Positions 7,240-15,259 of a stretch of DNA of 64,000 nucleotides are shown piece by piece. Positions within the stretch are counted from its first letter, which is position 1; each line of letters begins with the position of its first letter. Origin of the DNA: CAWGGS01 sp046704745 (lineage in GTDB: Bacteria; Desulfobacterota; Desulfobulbia; Desulfobulbales; Desulfocapsaceae); NCBI GenBank assembly GCA_046704745.1, contig JBJKRL010000148.1, positions 14,394 to 78,393 on the forward strand, read 5' to 3'. The notes below the pieces were generated by a model. It was not told the DNA's origin and searched no databases. It worked only from the letters and a program-made list of their open reading frames with translations. Position numbers and translations under genes: made by a program.

Positions 7240-9018
7240 TTATCTCCAACGGGTGGGTATGAGGGCGGGATAGCGGGAATCGACCTTGGCCTTAGTGGCG
7301 GCATCCACTTCCAGGACATCGGTGTACCAGGGTTTCATTCGACAATCAAAGACCACAGGGGGAGTGAGTCCCACATGAAATCTGGCAACTACGGTACCGG
7401 CGGCGTGGATATCGGCTGCAGGCTCAAATCGGGTGAAGAAGGTCCAGAGAAATTCCTGCATGGAACAGGTCGCCTCCTGGGTGTTATCAACCAGGATGAT
7501 CACAGGCCAGTGGCTCAAAGATTCCCATACGGGGATAATTTCGGCTAGTTTGGGACTTTCCTTGTAGCTCGTTCCTTGGAGGACCAAGGTTCCCGGCAGA
7601 TAGACTTCGGGATTTGAGCATCCCGGGGGCAGAGTTCCGTTAAAACCTTTTGGCAGCTCCCGCAGCTTTTCGTTACCGAGCCCCAGCAGCATGGCTTTGG
7701 AACCCTTGTTTACCGAAGGACCGGTGTAGTCGAGAGTATCTTGCGAGACATTGGCGAAGATAAAGAGATCCTTCTCCCATTGAACGCGCTCCAGGATATG
7801 GGGCCAGAGCCTGGCGAAGTCACTAATATCGATATCCCCATCGGTGGCAATAAGAAACTTTGTCAGTGAAAGCTGTCCCTCTCCGAGGATGCGAAGTCCG
7901 CAGGCAAAAGCCTCCCGAGGATAACGGTCGGAAACTCTGGCGGCGGCAAGGCAGTGAAAACCGGTCTCGCCGTATGTCTTCAACTCTTTTACCCCCTTCA
8001 TGACCAGCGGAAAAAGCGGTGAAAGAAGGTTCTGCAGGTAGTCGCCGATGAAAAAATCTTCCTGTTTAGGACGGCCTACAACCGTCGCCGGGTAAATGGC
8101 ATCACGGCGATGATAGAGGTGACTGACTTGAAATACCGGGTATTCGTGCTGCAGCGAATTATAACCGTAATGATCACCAAAAGGGCCTTCCGGTCTTCTG
8201 ATATGGGGCGGAACCACTCCCTTGACTGCGAATTCAGCATGTGCGACAAGTCTGTGGCCGCCTCTCGGGTCCTCGGTCATTCCCAGTTTGTCGCCCAGAA
8301 GCAAAGAGGTCAAAATGAGTTCTGGGATATCCTCAGGCAATGGCGCAATTGCTGCAAGCATCAGTGCCGGAGGCCCGCCGATATACAAGGTCAGCGGCAG
8401 CGGTTGCAAAAGCCGTTCGGACTCGAAGTAGTGATAGCCGCCTCCTTTATGGATCTGCCAGTGGATGCCGGTTGTCGCATCGTCGTAGCGTTGGATGCGG
8501 TACATTCCGAGATTATGTCCTTTTCCTTCGGGATGTTCGGTATAGACAAGCGGCAGAGTGACAAAGGCTCCGCCGTCGCTATGCCAGGAGGTAAGCATGG
8601 GCAGGCTGCCAAGCCTTGGCGGCGCCTGGCAGACGTCTAGAACAGGACCGGATGAACAGGTTTTAAGACCGATCTTCAGCCCGTCCAGAAAAAAGCGGCG
8701 ATTATCCCAGAGCTTGCCGAGCGACAGGGGCATGATTGATTCCATAAGACCCACCAGATCACGCACAAATTGCTCAGGTCTTTTTCCAAAGGCCAGTTCC
8801 AGGCGTTTGGCCGTTCCAAACAGATTGGTTATGACCGGAAAACTCGAGCCCTTGATCTGGGTGAAAAGCAGAGCCGGGCCACCACGAGCGATGATCCGTC
8901 GATGGATTTCGGCGATCTCGAGACACGGATCGACCTCCTCCTCGATGACCAACAGCTCGTTTTCCCTTTGCAACAGGTCAATATAACGGCGCAAATCGTA
9001 AAGGATACCATGTCGCAT
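7240..9018 (-). CDS. UbiD family decarboxylase
   Basis: A 592-aa prenylated-FMN-dependent decarboxylase of the UbiD superfamily. The hallmark region RRPEGPFGDHYGY (with upstream AHAEFAVKGVVPP) carries the Glu and Arg residues around the cofactor. The family decarboxylates ubiquinone or menaquinone precursors and other aromatic or alpha,beta-unsaturated acids. The length is greater than E. coli UbiD (about 490 aa) and closer to menaquinone-pathway (MqnL-like) members, so a role in the futalosine menaquinone route is plausible but unproven. The start MRHGILYDLRRYI at 9018 is chosen; the frame is open further upstream to 9249 but that part is not family-like. No UbiX homologue lies in the window. 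Confidence 0.87.
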   Translation of the reverse strand: MRHGILYDLRRYIDLLQRENELLVIEEEVDPCLEIAEIHRRIIARGGPALLFTQIKGSSFPVITNLFGTAKRLELAFGKRPEQFVRDLVGLMESIMPLSLGKLWDNRRFFLDGLKIGLKTCSSGPVLDVCQAPPRLGSLPMLTSWHSDGGAFVTLPLVYTEHPEGKGHNLGMYRIQRYDDATTGIHWQIHKGGGYHYFESERLLQPLPLTLYIGGPPALMLAAIAPLPEDIPELILTSLLLGDKLGMTEDPRGGHRLVAHAEFAVKGVVPPHIRRPEGPFGDHYGYNSLQHEYPVFQVSHLYHRRDAIYPATVVGRPKQEDFFIGDYLQNLLSPLFPLVMKGVKELKTYGETGFHCLAAARVSDRYPREAFACGLRILGEGQLSLTKFLIATDGDIDISDFARLWPHILERVQWEKDLFIFANVSQDTLDYTGPSVNKGSKAMLLGLGNEKLRELPKGFNGTLPPGCSNPEVYLPGTLVLQGTSYKESPKLAEIIPVWESLSHWPVIILVDNTQEATCSMQEFLWTFFTRFEPAADIHAAGTVVARFHVGLTPPVVFDCRMKPWYTDVLEVDAATKAKVDSRYPALIPTRWR

Positions 9019-9055
9019 AGAGAGTTCCTTCCTTATTCCGAATGTATCATTCGGG

Positions 9056-9295
9056 TTAATGCCTATGGGGATTTTTATCCTGAAGGAACAGGCGATGGTA
9101 TTCCTCTTCAGAGAGGTAGCGCCGTAAAAGGTCCATGAAGCGGCTGACAAAATCGTTGATTTCTTCACTTGTGACGCGCGTTGACAGGACATCGGCCAAT
9201 TCCTTATTGCCGACAAGCTGGAGAAAACAGGCGAAGGATTCTTTGTCAAGCTGCTCGCTCAGGCCAAAACATATCTGATCTGGTTGGATTGTCAT
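9056..9295 (-). CDS. Small protein of unknown function in the cbpA-rluB operon
   Basis: A 79-aa acidic, helical protein starting MTIQPDQICFGLSEQLDK and ending in a His-rich tail (NPHRH). I do not recognise it. Two predicted amphipathic helices around residues 12-30 and 40-65 (FVSRFMDLLRRYLSEEEY) suggest a helical bundle or protein-binding role. It has no strong Shine-Dalgarno; the frame is open upstream to 9415, but that part overlaps yjbQ and looks noncoding. It lies 37 nt upstream of the UbiD-family gene and 73 nt downstream of yjbQ on the same strand, so it is probably co-expressed. Confidence 0.6.
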   Translation of the reverse strand: MTIQPDQICFGLSEQLDKESFACFLQLVGNKELADVLSTRVTSEEINDFVSRFMDLLRRYLSEEEYHRLFLQDKNPHRH

Positions 9296-9368
9296 AGAAA
9301 ATTTGGTGGTTGCAATGTGAGAAGCAAAGAGGTTCAGGCTCGGCAGGTCATTAAAGGATTTCTCACCC

Positions 9369-9767
9369 TCACCCCTCAATCCGCCAATGGACAGAACGGG
9401 TCCGCGGCCCGTCAAATTCGCAGAAGAAGATCTTCTGCCAGGTCCCTAGGATGAGTTTTCCGTTTTCGATAAGGATGGTGAGGGAACATCCCGTAAGCGA
9501 GGCCATGATATGGGCAGGTGAATTGCCTTCCATATGTTTGAAAGGGTACTCCATCGGCACGATTTCTTTGAATCCATTGATAATATCCTGCCTCACTGCC
9601 GGATCGGCTCCCTCATTGATGGTAAGTCCTGCTGTGGTATGCGGGTTGAACAGGGTGCAGATGCCGTTTTTGACCCCTGCCCCTTGCACCTTTTCAGCGA
9701 CTGTTGCCGTAATATCGACGAGTTCCATCGAGTTCCTTGTGGGGATGGAAAATTTTCCTATGTTCAT
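9369..9767 (-). CDS. yjbQ: YjbQ (UPF0047) family protein
   Basis: A 132-aa protein of the UPF0047/YjbQ family, small trimeric proteins with weak thiamine-phosphate synthase activity whose cellular role is unclear. The conserved His motif is in FNPHTTAGLTINEGADP and a second His in the MASLTGCSLTI region (NSPAHIMASL). The C-terminal GTWQKIFFCEFDGPRTR is the family signature. ATG 9767 (MNIGKFSIPTRN) fits the family N-terminus; up to 19 extra residues are possible from upstream in-frame starts. It sits within a minus-strand gene run between cbpM and the small unknown gene. Confidence 0.88.
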   Translation of the reverse strand: MNIGKFSIPTRNSMELVDITATVAEKVQGAGVKNGICTLFNPHTTAGLTINEGADPAVRQDIINGFKEIVPMEYPFKHMEGNSPAHIMASLTGCSLTILIENGKLILGTWQKIFFCEFDGPRTRSVHWRIEG

Positions 9768-9842
9768 CTCGCGTTCCATGAGTGGCATAATATAACCTGA
9801 CCTTGTATCGATTTTGTACCGCAATTGCCATGCCCTGTCTAC

Positions 9843-10133
9843 CTATTTTGTCAGACTGCGCAGGTGTTCGAGCTCTTCCAAGAGGTCCAGGGCCAGGGCG
9901 GCGCCGGGAAGATTGACGCCCAAATCACGCTGGAGACGGATCGTTATCTGTATGCGTTTTAACTCCTGGGCACCAAAATGCCAATCGTGGACGGAAGAAC
10001 CTACAGGGGAGATAAGACCCTCTTGAACCATCTCTTTGATGAGTTTGTCTTCCACCTTGCAGAGTGTGCAGGCCTCACTGAGTGTGCACCAGATCGATTC
10101 ATCGAGAACTGTATAAGCGGGGTGTTTTTCCAT
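9843..10133 (-). CDS. cbpM: Chaperone-modulator protein CbpM (MerR-like)
   Basis: A 96-aa protein with a MerR-type winged-helix N-terminus (WCTLSEACTLCKVEDKLIKEMVQEGLI) and helical C-terminus ending LDLLEELEHLRSL. CbpM family proteins bind the J-domain of CbpA and inhibit its co-chaperone activity. ATG 10133 is preferred because AGAGG lies 8 nt upstream; a TTG two codons earlier is possible. It starts 15 nt after the cbpA stop codon, the usual cbpA-cbpM arrangement, which strongly supports the call. Confidence 0.88.
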   Translation of the reverse strand: MEKHPAYTVLDESIWCTLSEACTLCKVEDKLIKEMVQEGLISPVGSSVHDWHFGAQELKRIQITIRLQRDLGVNLPGAALALDLLEELEHLRSLTK

Positions 10134-10148
10134 GATCAAGGCCTCTTT

Positions 10149-11090
10149 TTATCGTCTTGGATTGAAGGAGAAAATTTCCGACATTCGATGATAAAAATCC
10201 TTTTGTTCCGAAGTCTGCGCCGGAGGGGTCATGATGCTTAAGGTCACATACTGGTCACCCTTTTGGCTCTTTGAGCAAAGCCCACGGCCTTTCAATCGAA
10301 GTTTTTTTCCGGTCTGGGAGTTTGCCGGGATTTTTAGATCCACAGCCCCTCCAAGCGTCGGGACTTTGACAACGGAACCAAGAGCTGCTTCCCAGGGACT
10401 TACCGGCAAGGTGAGGAGGATATCTCGATTTTGAATGGTAAATGTGGGGTGGTCAGCAAAAGCGATCTCCAAAAAGAGATCACCGTTAGGCCCTTGCATG
10501 CCGGGAGAACCTTGCCCTTCGAGTCTGATCTGTTGTCCCTGGATGATTCCTTTGGGAATCGCCACCTGTAGGGCATGCGGTTGAGAAGTGATACGGCCAT
10601 CCGGGCCGAGTGTGCTTTTATTCAAGGTGATGGTGCGATGACTTCCGTTATAGCTGTCTTCAAGATTGATAACCAGCTTGGCATGTCTGTCTTCACCCCT
10701 GACCATGAATCCCCGGTTGTCGAACCTGGAGTCGCTTCGACCGAACCTGCTTGCGCCGAAAAGCGATTCGAAAAAATCGCTGAAATCACCACCGCCGGAA
10801 AACGTCGTCCCTGAGGTGCGGAAATGAGAGTCGGTATCCCAACCTGGGGGCGGTTTAAATTCCTGACCCTGTTTCCAGTTGCTGCCAAAACGGTCGTAGG
10901 CCTTTCTCTTTTCCGGATCACGGAGGACTTCATAGGCCTCGGCTATTTCCTTGAAACGCTCTTCTGCCTTCGGGTCTTTGCTGACGTCGGGATGGTATTT
11001 GCGCGCCAGGCGGCGATAGGCCCGTTTGATTTCGTCCTGAGTGGCGTCTTTTTTGCAGCCAAGAGCCTGATAATAATCTATAAACTTCAT
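10149..11090 (-). CDS. cbpA: DnaJ-class co-chaperone CbpA
   Basis: A 313-aa Hsp40. The J domain occupies residues 1-70 with HPD at 33-35 (needed to stimulate DnaK ATPase), followed by a Gly/Phe-rich linker, and two C-terminal substrate-binding beta domains. It lacks the zinc-finger CxxCxGxG repeats of true DnaJ, which identifies the CbpA subtype. It is the first gene of the minus-strand run that continues with cbpM, yjbQ, the small unknown gene, the UbiD-family gene and rluB. Its promoter should lie within 11091-11230, but I could not pick a convincing minus-strand box there. Confidence 0.94.
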   Translation of the reverse strand: MKFIDYYQALGCKKDATQDEIKRAYRRLARKYHPDVSKDPKAEERFKEIAEAYEVLRDPEKRKAYDRFGSNWKQGQEFKPPPGWDTDSHFRTSGTTFSGGGDFSDFFESLFGASRFGRSDSRFDNRGFMVRGEDRHAKLVINLEDSYNGSHRTITLNKSTLGPDGRITSQPHALQVAIPKGIIQGQQIRLEGQGSPGMQGPNGDLFLEIAFADHPTFTIQNRDILLTLPVSPWEAALGSVVKVPTLGGAVDLKIPANSQTGKKLRLKGRGLCSKSQKGDQYVTLSIMTPPAQTSEQKDFYHRMSEIFSFNPRR

Positions 11091-11232
11091 TAGAGACCCC
11101 GGAGATAGTAAGAGTAAGAATCATGTCAGCCGCGGCGCCGTCTCCTCTCTCTGTATACCGGTTTTGGAAACATGGATGTGGCTATCTTAACAATAAGGAA
11201 AAGGACTTACGGCACAAGGAGCGGATCCTGTC

Positions 11233-11263
11233 TTGACATACCTATTTTACCGTATACTATAAA
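11233..11263 (+). promoter_or_regulatory. Candidate sigma70 promoter upstream of aroC
   Basis: TTGACA at 11233-11238 is a perfect -35 box; the AT-rich run TATACTATAAA at 11253-11263 supplies a -10 (TACTAT at 16-nt spacing, or TATAAA at 19 nt). It lies about 150 nt upstream of aroC in the 320-nt gap shared with divergent cbpA. The rest of that gap shows no gene. Confidence 0.62.
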
Positions 11264-11410
11264 TATTTAAAGGGAAAAAGAGGAGGAAGGGTTCTCTCAA
11301 AATTACCTTCACATTTTGCGCGCAGACTCTGAGAAAATCATCCTATATAAGACGGAACCGTCGGCAGTCCACTGCTATGGAGCCGAGAAATTCAAAGAAC
11401 AGGATAGAAG

Positions 11411-12496
11411 ATGGCAGGGAATATTTTCGGCAAGGCCTTCAAAGTTACGACTTGGGGGGAATCGCATGGGAGTGCGATCGGAGCAGTTATCGATGGATGT
11501 CCTCCGGGAATTGTGCTTGATCCGGAAGATATCGAGCACGAGATGGCCCGTCGGCGTCCCGGGCAGGGAGGTGCTGCAAGCCCCCGCAAGGAACCCGACA
11601 AGGTAGAGATACTCTCCGGTGTTTTCACACCTCCGGATGAGATGGTTCCCCGGACCACCGGGACCCCGATTTCCATGGTCATTTTCAACAAGGACGCTCA
11701 TTCAAAATCCTACGACAACCTTCGTGATATCTTCAGGCCCGGCCACGGTGACATGACCTATCTTGCCAAATACGGAATACGGGACCACCGTGGGGGCGGC
11801 CGGGCCTCGGCCAGAGAAACCGCCGCTCGTGTTGCGGCAGGGGCTGTTGCTAAACAACTGCTGAAAAAATACGGCATTAAGGTGTGTGCCTATACTAAGG
11901 CTTTAGGTGGGGTTCGGATTGTAACCTGTGACATTGGCACAATAAACGACAATGCCTACTTTTGTCCTGATCCTCTTGCAGCTCAACGAATGGACGAGCG
12001 TGTGCGGGAGGTCCGGGCCCAAGGGGATACCTTGGGCGGGGTTGTCGAAATCCTGGCCACGTGCCCGGCGGGACTGGGCGACCCGGTATTCGACAAACTC
12101 GATGCAGCCCTGGCCCAGGCGTTGATGTCCATCGGCGCGGTAAAAGGGGTTGAGATCGGTGCCGGATTTTCTGCGGCCGATATGCTCGGTTCGGAACACA
12201 ACGATCCCATCGGCGCCTCGGGATTTTTAAGCAACAACGCCGGAGGAATCCTGGCAGGTATCTCCAATGGAGAGGAGATACGTATACGGGTGGCGGTGAA
12301 ACCCATACCTTCCATTGCCAAAGAGCAGAAAACGGTAAACCTGGCCAATGAAGAGGTCACCATCAAGGTCGGAGGGCGGCATGATATCTCGGCGATACCC
12401 AGGATTATTCCCGTTTGTGAGGCCATGGTGCGTCTGACCCTGGCCGATTTTCTACTCCGACAAAGAGCGATCAAGGAGGAGCGGATCGGTTTATGA
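11411..12496 (+). CDS. aroC: Chorismate synthase
   Basis: A 361-aa enzyme that converts EPSP to chorismate, the last step of the shikimate pathway; it needs reduced FMN without net redox change. Family signatures are present: MAGNIFGKAFKVTTWGESHG at the N-terminus, the GHGDMTY block and the GGRASARETAARVAAGA region around residues 125-140, and a conserved C-terminal segment (HDISAIPRIIPVCEAM). Length is typical. The stop codon overlaps the start of the downstream GT5 gene (ATGA), so the two are translationally coupled. A good sigma70 promoter lies upstream at 11233. Confidence 0.97.
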   Translation: MAGNIFGKAFKVTTWGESHGSAIGAVIDGCPPGIVLDPEDIEHEMARRRPGQGGAASPRKEPDKVEILSGVFTPPDEMVPRTTGTPISMVIFNKDAHSKSYDNLRDIFRPGHGDMTYLAKYGIRDHRGGGRASARETAARVAAGAVAKQLLKKYGIKVCAYTKALGGVRIVTCDIGTINDNAYFCPDPLAAQRMDERVREVRAQGDTLGGVVEILATCPAGLGDPVFDKLDAALAQALMSIGAVKGVEIGAGFSAADMLGSEHNDPIGASGFLSNNAGGILAGISNGEEIRIRVAVKPIPSIAKEQKTVNLANEEVTIKVGGRHDISAIPRIIPVCEAMVRLTLADFLLRQRAIKEERIGL

Positions 12497-14106
12497 GCAC
12501 ATCTGAAACGATCAAAAATATCTGGATGCTGACCAGGGAATATGAAGGCCTGGCCGGAGCCGGAGGCGTCAAAGACATGGTGAAACAGCTGGCGGCTTCC
12601 CTGGCCTGCTGGAACGGACGGTCGGTAAACGTCGTTTTACCGCTTTACGGGTTCATCCAGGCTGAGGAACTGGGATTTCAGCCGCTGGCCGATCCCCTGA
12701 GGCCCCAGCAGGCGCTTGAATATGCCGTCAACATGAATTATGCCCAAGTTGACCGACAGGAGACGATCCGGGTCCGGCAAAAGAAGATGGGCCGGGTGAG
12801 AGTCTATCTTTTGGAGAGTGAGCGCTTTCGGGAAAAGGCGGATGTTTATACGTATACTTCTGCGGAGGAAGCATCCCAACCCTGGAAAAAGCACGGTGAA
12901 GGGCATATCGATTATTTTGCCATGAATATCCTTTTGCAAAAAGGAGCACTCTCCTTGATGCAGCTGTTGGGTGAACATCCCGATATTATCCACTGTCATG
13001 ACGGCCATACGGCGGTTTTACCGTTGATGATCCGGGAGATCGACGGGTTTCGCCATTATTTTCGCAGGACGGCAACCATGGTCACGGTTCATAACGCCGG
13101 AATCGGCTATCATCAGGAGGTGGCGGACCTGCCCTTTGCCAGGGCTGTGACCGGCCTTTCTTTGAAAAATATCCTCGACAATCGTCTGGGCGATAATTTT
13201 GATCCGTTCATTGCCGCCGGCCGTTATGCTATTCTCAACACGGTGAGCGAAAACTATGCCCGTGAATTACAGGAGACGAGGGAGGACCGGCTGACAGGTT
13301 GGCTCGGACACCGGTTGTCGGAAATAGGAGTAGTGCTGGAAGGCGTGACCAATGGGATCAATCCGGAAGAATATGATCCCAGACGACCGGAGAAAAGCGG
13401 AATTGCCGCCGCCTTCGATCCGTCTTCCGATGAGGATCCGGCGGGTAAAAAAATTTGCAAGGAGGCGTTGTTGCAAAAGCTCTCGGGAAATGAGATACTT
13501 TCTGGAGTATGGCAGTTCGGCACCCTGGAACCTGATCCGGAAAAACCGTTGTTTACCTTTATCGGGCGGTTAAATGATCAGAAAGGAGTCGATGTTCTCA
13601 TCAGTTCCCTTGGTTTCGCTCTTCACCAGAATAAGGATTTCCGGATTCTGTTGCTGGGAACCGGTGGAACCCGGGAGGAGAATCAGATCATCAGCCTGAC
13701 GGAGCAGCGGGGGAGTAAAGGACGGGTCTGTTTCCTGCGCGGGTTTAACCCCACCGTGGCCAATCAGGTGTATGCAGCCGGTGATTTCTTTCTTATTCCA
13801 TCCAGGTATGAACCTTGCGGCTTGACCGATTATATGGCCCAGCTTTTCGGCAATATCCCCATCGTCCATTATGTCGGGGGCTTGGTCAAAGTTGTGGACG
13901 GCAAGACCGGTTTTACCTATGAGAAAGATTCCGGAGATGACTTGGCCCAGGCGATAACCAGGGCCTTTGCCTGTTACCAGACACCGGGGAGCATACGGAG
14001 AATGCAGAAGAATGCCGTGGAGAAGATCCGCGAGTTTCATACCTGGGATAAAGTGATGAAGAAGTATTTGCAACTCTACAGGAAAGCAAAACAGCAGCTG
14101 ATGTGA
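12493..14106 (+). CDS. GT5 family glycogen/starch synthase-like glycosyltransferase
   Basis: A 537-aa GT-B glycosyltransferase of family GT5 (alpha-1,4-glucan synthesis). The N-terminal domain holds the nucleotide-sugar loop, the region HCHDGHTAVLP (about residues 168-178) and the acceptor contacts; the C-terminal Rossmann domain has FIGRLNDQKGVDVL and the E-x7-E motif region (PSRYEPCGLTDYMAQLFG, about residues 436-453). The canonical KTGGL loop is replaced by AGAGGVKD, so the Lys that binds ADP-glucose in E. coli GlgA is missing; donor specificity may differ. It overlaps aroC by 4 nt and is followed by gap, a grouping that links storage-glucan synthesis with glycolysis. Confidence 0.87.
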   Translation: MSTSETIKNIWMLTREYEGLAGAGGVKDMVKQLAASLACWNGRSVNVVLPLYGFIQAEELGFQPLADPLRPQQALEYAVNMNYAQVDRQETIRVRQKKMGRVRVYLLESERFREKADVYTYTSAEEASQPWKKHGEGHIDYFAMNILLQKGALSLMQLLGEHPDIIHCHDGHTAVLPLMIREIDGFRHYFRRTATMVTVHNAGIGYHQEVADLPFARAVTGLSLKNILDNRLGDNFDPFIAAGRYAILNTVSENYARELQETREDRLTGWLGHRLSEIGVVLEGVTNGINPEEYDPRRPEKSGIAAAFDPSSDEDPAGKKICKEALLQKLSGNEILSGVWQFGTLEPDPEKPLFTFIGRLNDQKGVDVLISSLGFALHQNKDFRILLLGTGGTREENQIISLTEQRGSKGRVCFLRGFNPTVANQVYAAGDFFLIPSRYEPCGLTDYMAQLFGNIPIVHYVGGLVKVVDGKTGFTYEKDSGDDLAQAITRAFACYQTPGSIRRMQKNAVEKIREFHTWDKVMKKYLQLYRKAKQQLM

Positions 14107-14155
14107 AGATTTCTCCTTTATTCTACTGATGCGAAACACATAATGGAGGCAGGGT

Positions 14156-15160
14156 ATGACAATACGAATTGGAATAAATGGGTTCGGACGAATCGGCAGA
14201 AATATTTTTCGTGCCGCAGGCCTTGATCCGGTCTTTAAGGATGTCGAGATCGTGGCTATTAATGATCTGACCGACAACGCAACCCTTGCGCACCTTCTCA
14301 AATATGATTCGGTGATGGGCAAATACCCCGGCGAGGTGAACAGTGACGACCAAGGCGTCATCATCGATGGGCGCCGTATAACCGTAACCAGCCATAGGAA
14401 TCCTGCCGATATTCCGTGGGGGAGCATGGGGGTAGACTATGTTGCTGAATGCACGGGAATATTTCGAGACAGTCAATCGGCTCAAGGCCATATTGACGCC
14501 GGTGCCCAAAAGGTGATAATCTCTGCTCCGGCCAAGGGTGATGTCAAGACCTTTGTGATGGGCGTCAATGAGGATGAGTACTCCGGAACCCGGCATCATG
14601 TGGTTTCCAATGCCTCATGTACCACCAATTGCCTGGCGCCCTTTGCCAAAGTGATCCTGGATAATTTCGGCATCACCCGCGGATTGATGACCACAATTCA
14701 CGCCTATACGGGGGATCAGCGCCTTTTGGATTTTCCCCACTCCGATTTGCGCAGGGCGCGGGCAGCAGCTCTGTCGATGATTCCGACCAAGACTGGTGCT
14801 GCTGCGGCCGTATCGCTTGTAATTCCGCAGCTGAAAGGGAAATTCGACGGGCTTGCGGTACGGGTGCCGACCCCTGATGTTTCTTTGGTGGATGCAGTCA
14901 TGGAGGTGGAGAAGGAAACAAGTGTTGAGGAGGTCAATCAGGCCCTGAAGGAGGCGACCAACCGTTATCTCGGCTATACCGATCTGCCCTTGGTGTCCAT
15001 AGATTTCCAGGGTGATAACCACTCGTCGATCATCGATGCCCAGTCGACCAAGGTGATCGGCAAGACGGTAAAGGTTATGAGCTGGTACGATAATGAATGG
15101 GGGTATTCCAATCGAATGCTCGATCTGATCTGCCATATGGATATGAACAGACCGCTTTGA
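14156..15160 (+). CDS. gap: Glyceraldehyde-3-phosphate dehydrogenase
   Basis: A 334-aa NAD-dependent dehydrogenase of glycolysis and gluconeogenesis. The NAD-binding start MTIRIGINGFGRIGRN and the active site SNASCTTNCL (catalytic Cys at about 155, partner His near 180) are perfect. Asp near residue 34 follows the beta-2 strand (VAINDLT), typical of NAD specificity. GGAGG lies 7 nt before ATG. It sits between the GT5 gene and the 1425-aa phosphotransfer protein, suggesting a central-carbon cluster. A hairpin at 15170-15198 follows. Confidence 0.97.
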   Translation: MTIRIGINGFGRIGRNIFRAAGLDPVFKDVEIVAINDLTDNATLAHLLKYDSVMGKYPGEVNSDDQGVIIDGRRITVTSHRNPADIPWGSMGVDYVAECTGIFRDSQSAQGHIDAGAQKVIISAPAKGDVKTFVMGVNEDEYSGTRHHVVSNASCTTNCLAPFAKVILDNFGITRGLMTTIHAYTGDQRLLDFPHSDLRRARAAALSMIPTKTGAAAAVSLVIPQLKGKFDGLAVRVPTPDVSLVDAVMEVEKETSVEEVNQALKEATNRYLGYTDLPLVSIDFQGDNHSSIIDAQSTKVIGKTVKVMSWYDNEWGYSNRMLDLICHMDMNRPL

Positions 15161-15169
15161 TGATCCAAA

Positions 15170-15198
15170 AGAGCCCCGGTGCTTCTCTCCGGGGCTCT
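15170..15198 (+). terminator. Hairpin after gap
   Basis: AGAGCCCCGG (15170-15179) pairs perfectly with CCGGGGCTCT (15189-15198) around a 9-nt loop. The downstream T-tract is weak (TCCCTTGTTCT), so it may be a partial terminator or a 3'-stabilising structure. Confidence 0.7.
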
Positions 15199-15259
15199 TC
15201 CCTTGTTCTCCCTCTTTGGATAATCCCCCTTGTTTTCCTATTTGAAATAGATAATAAAA

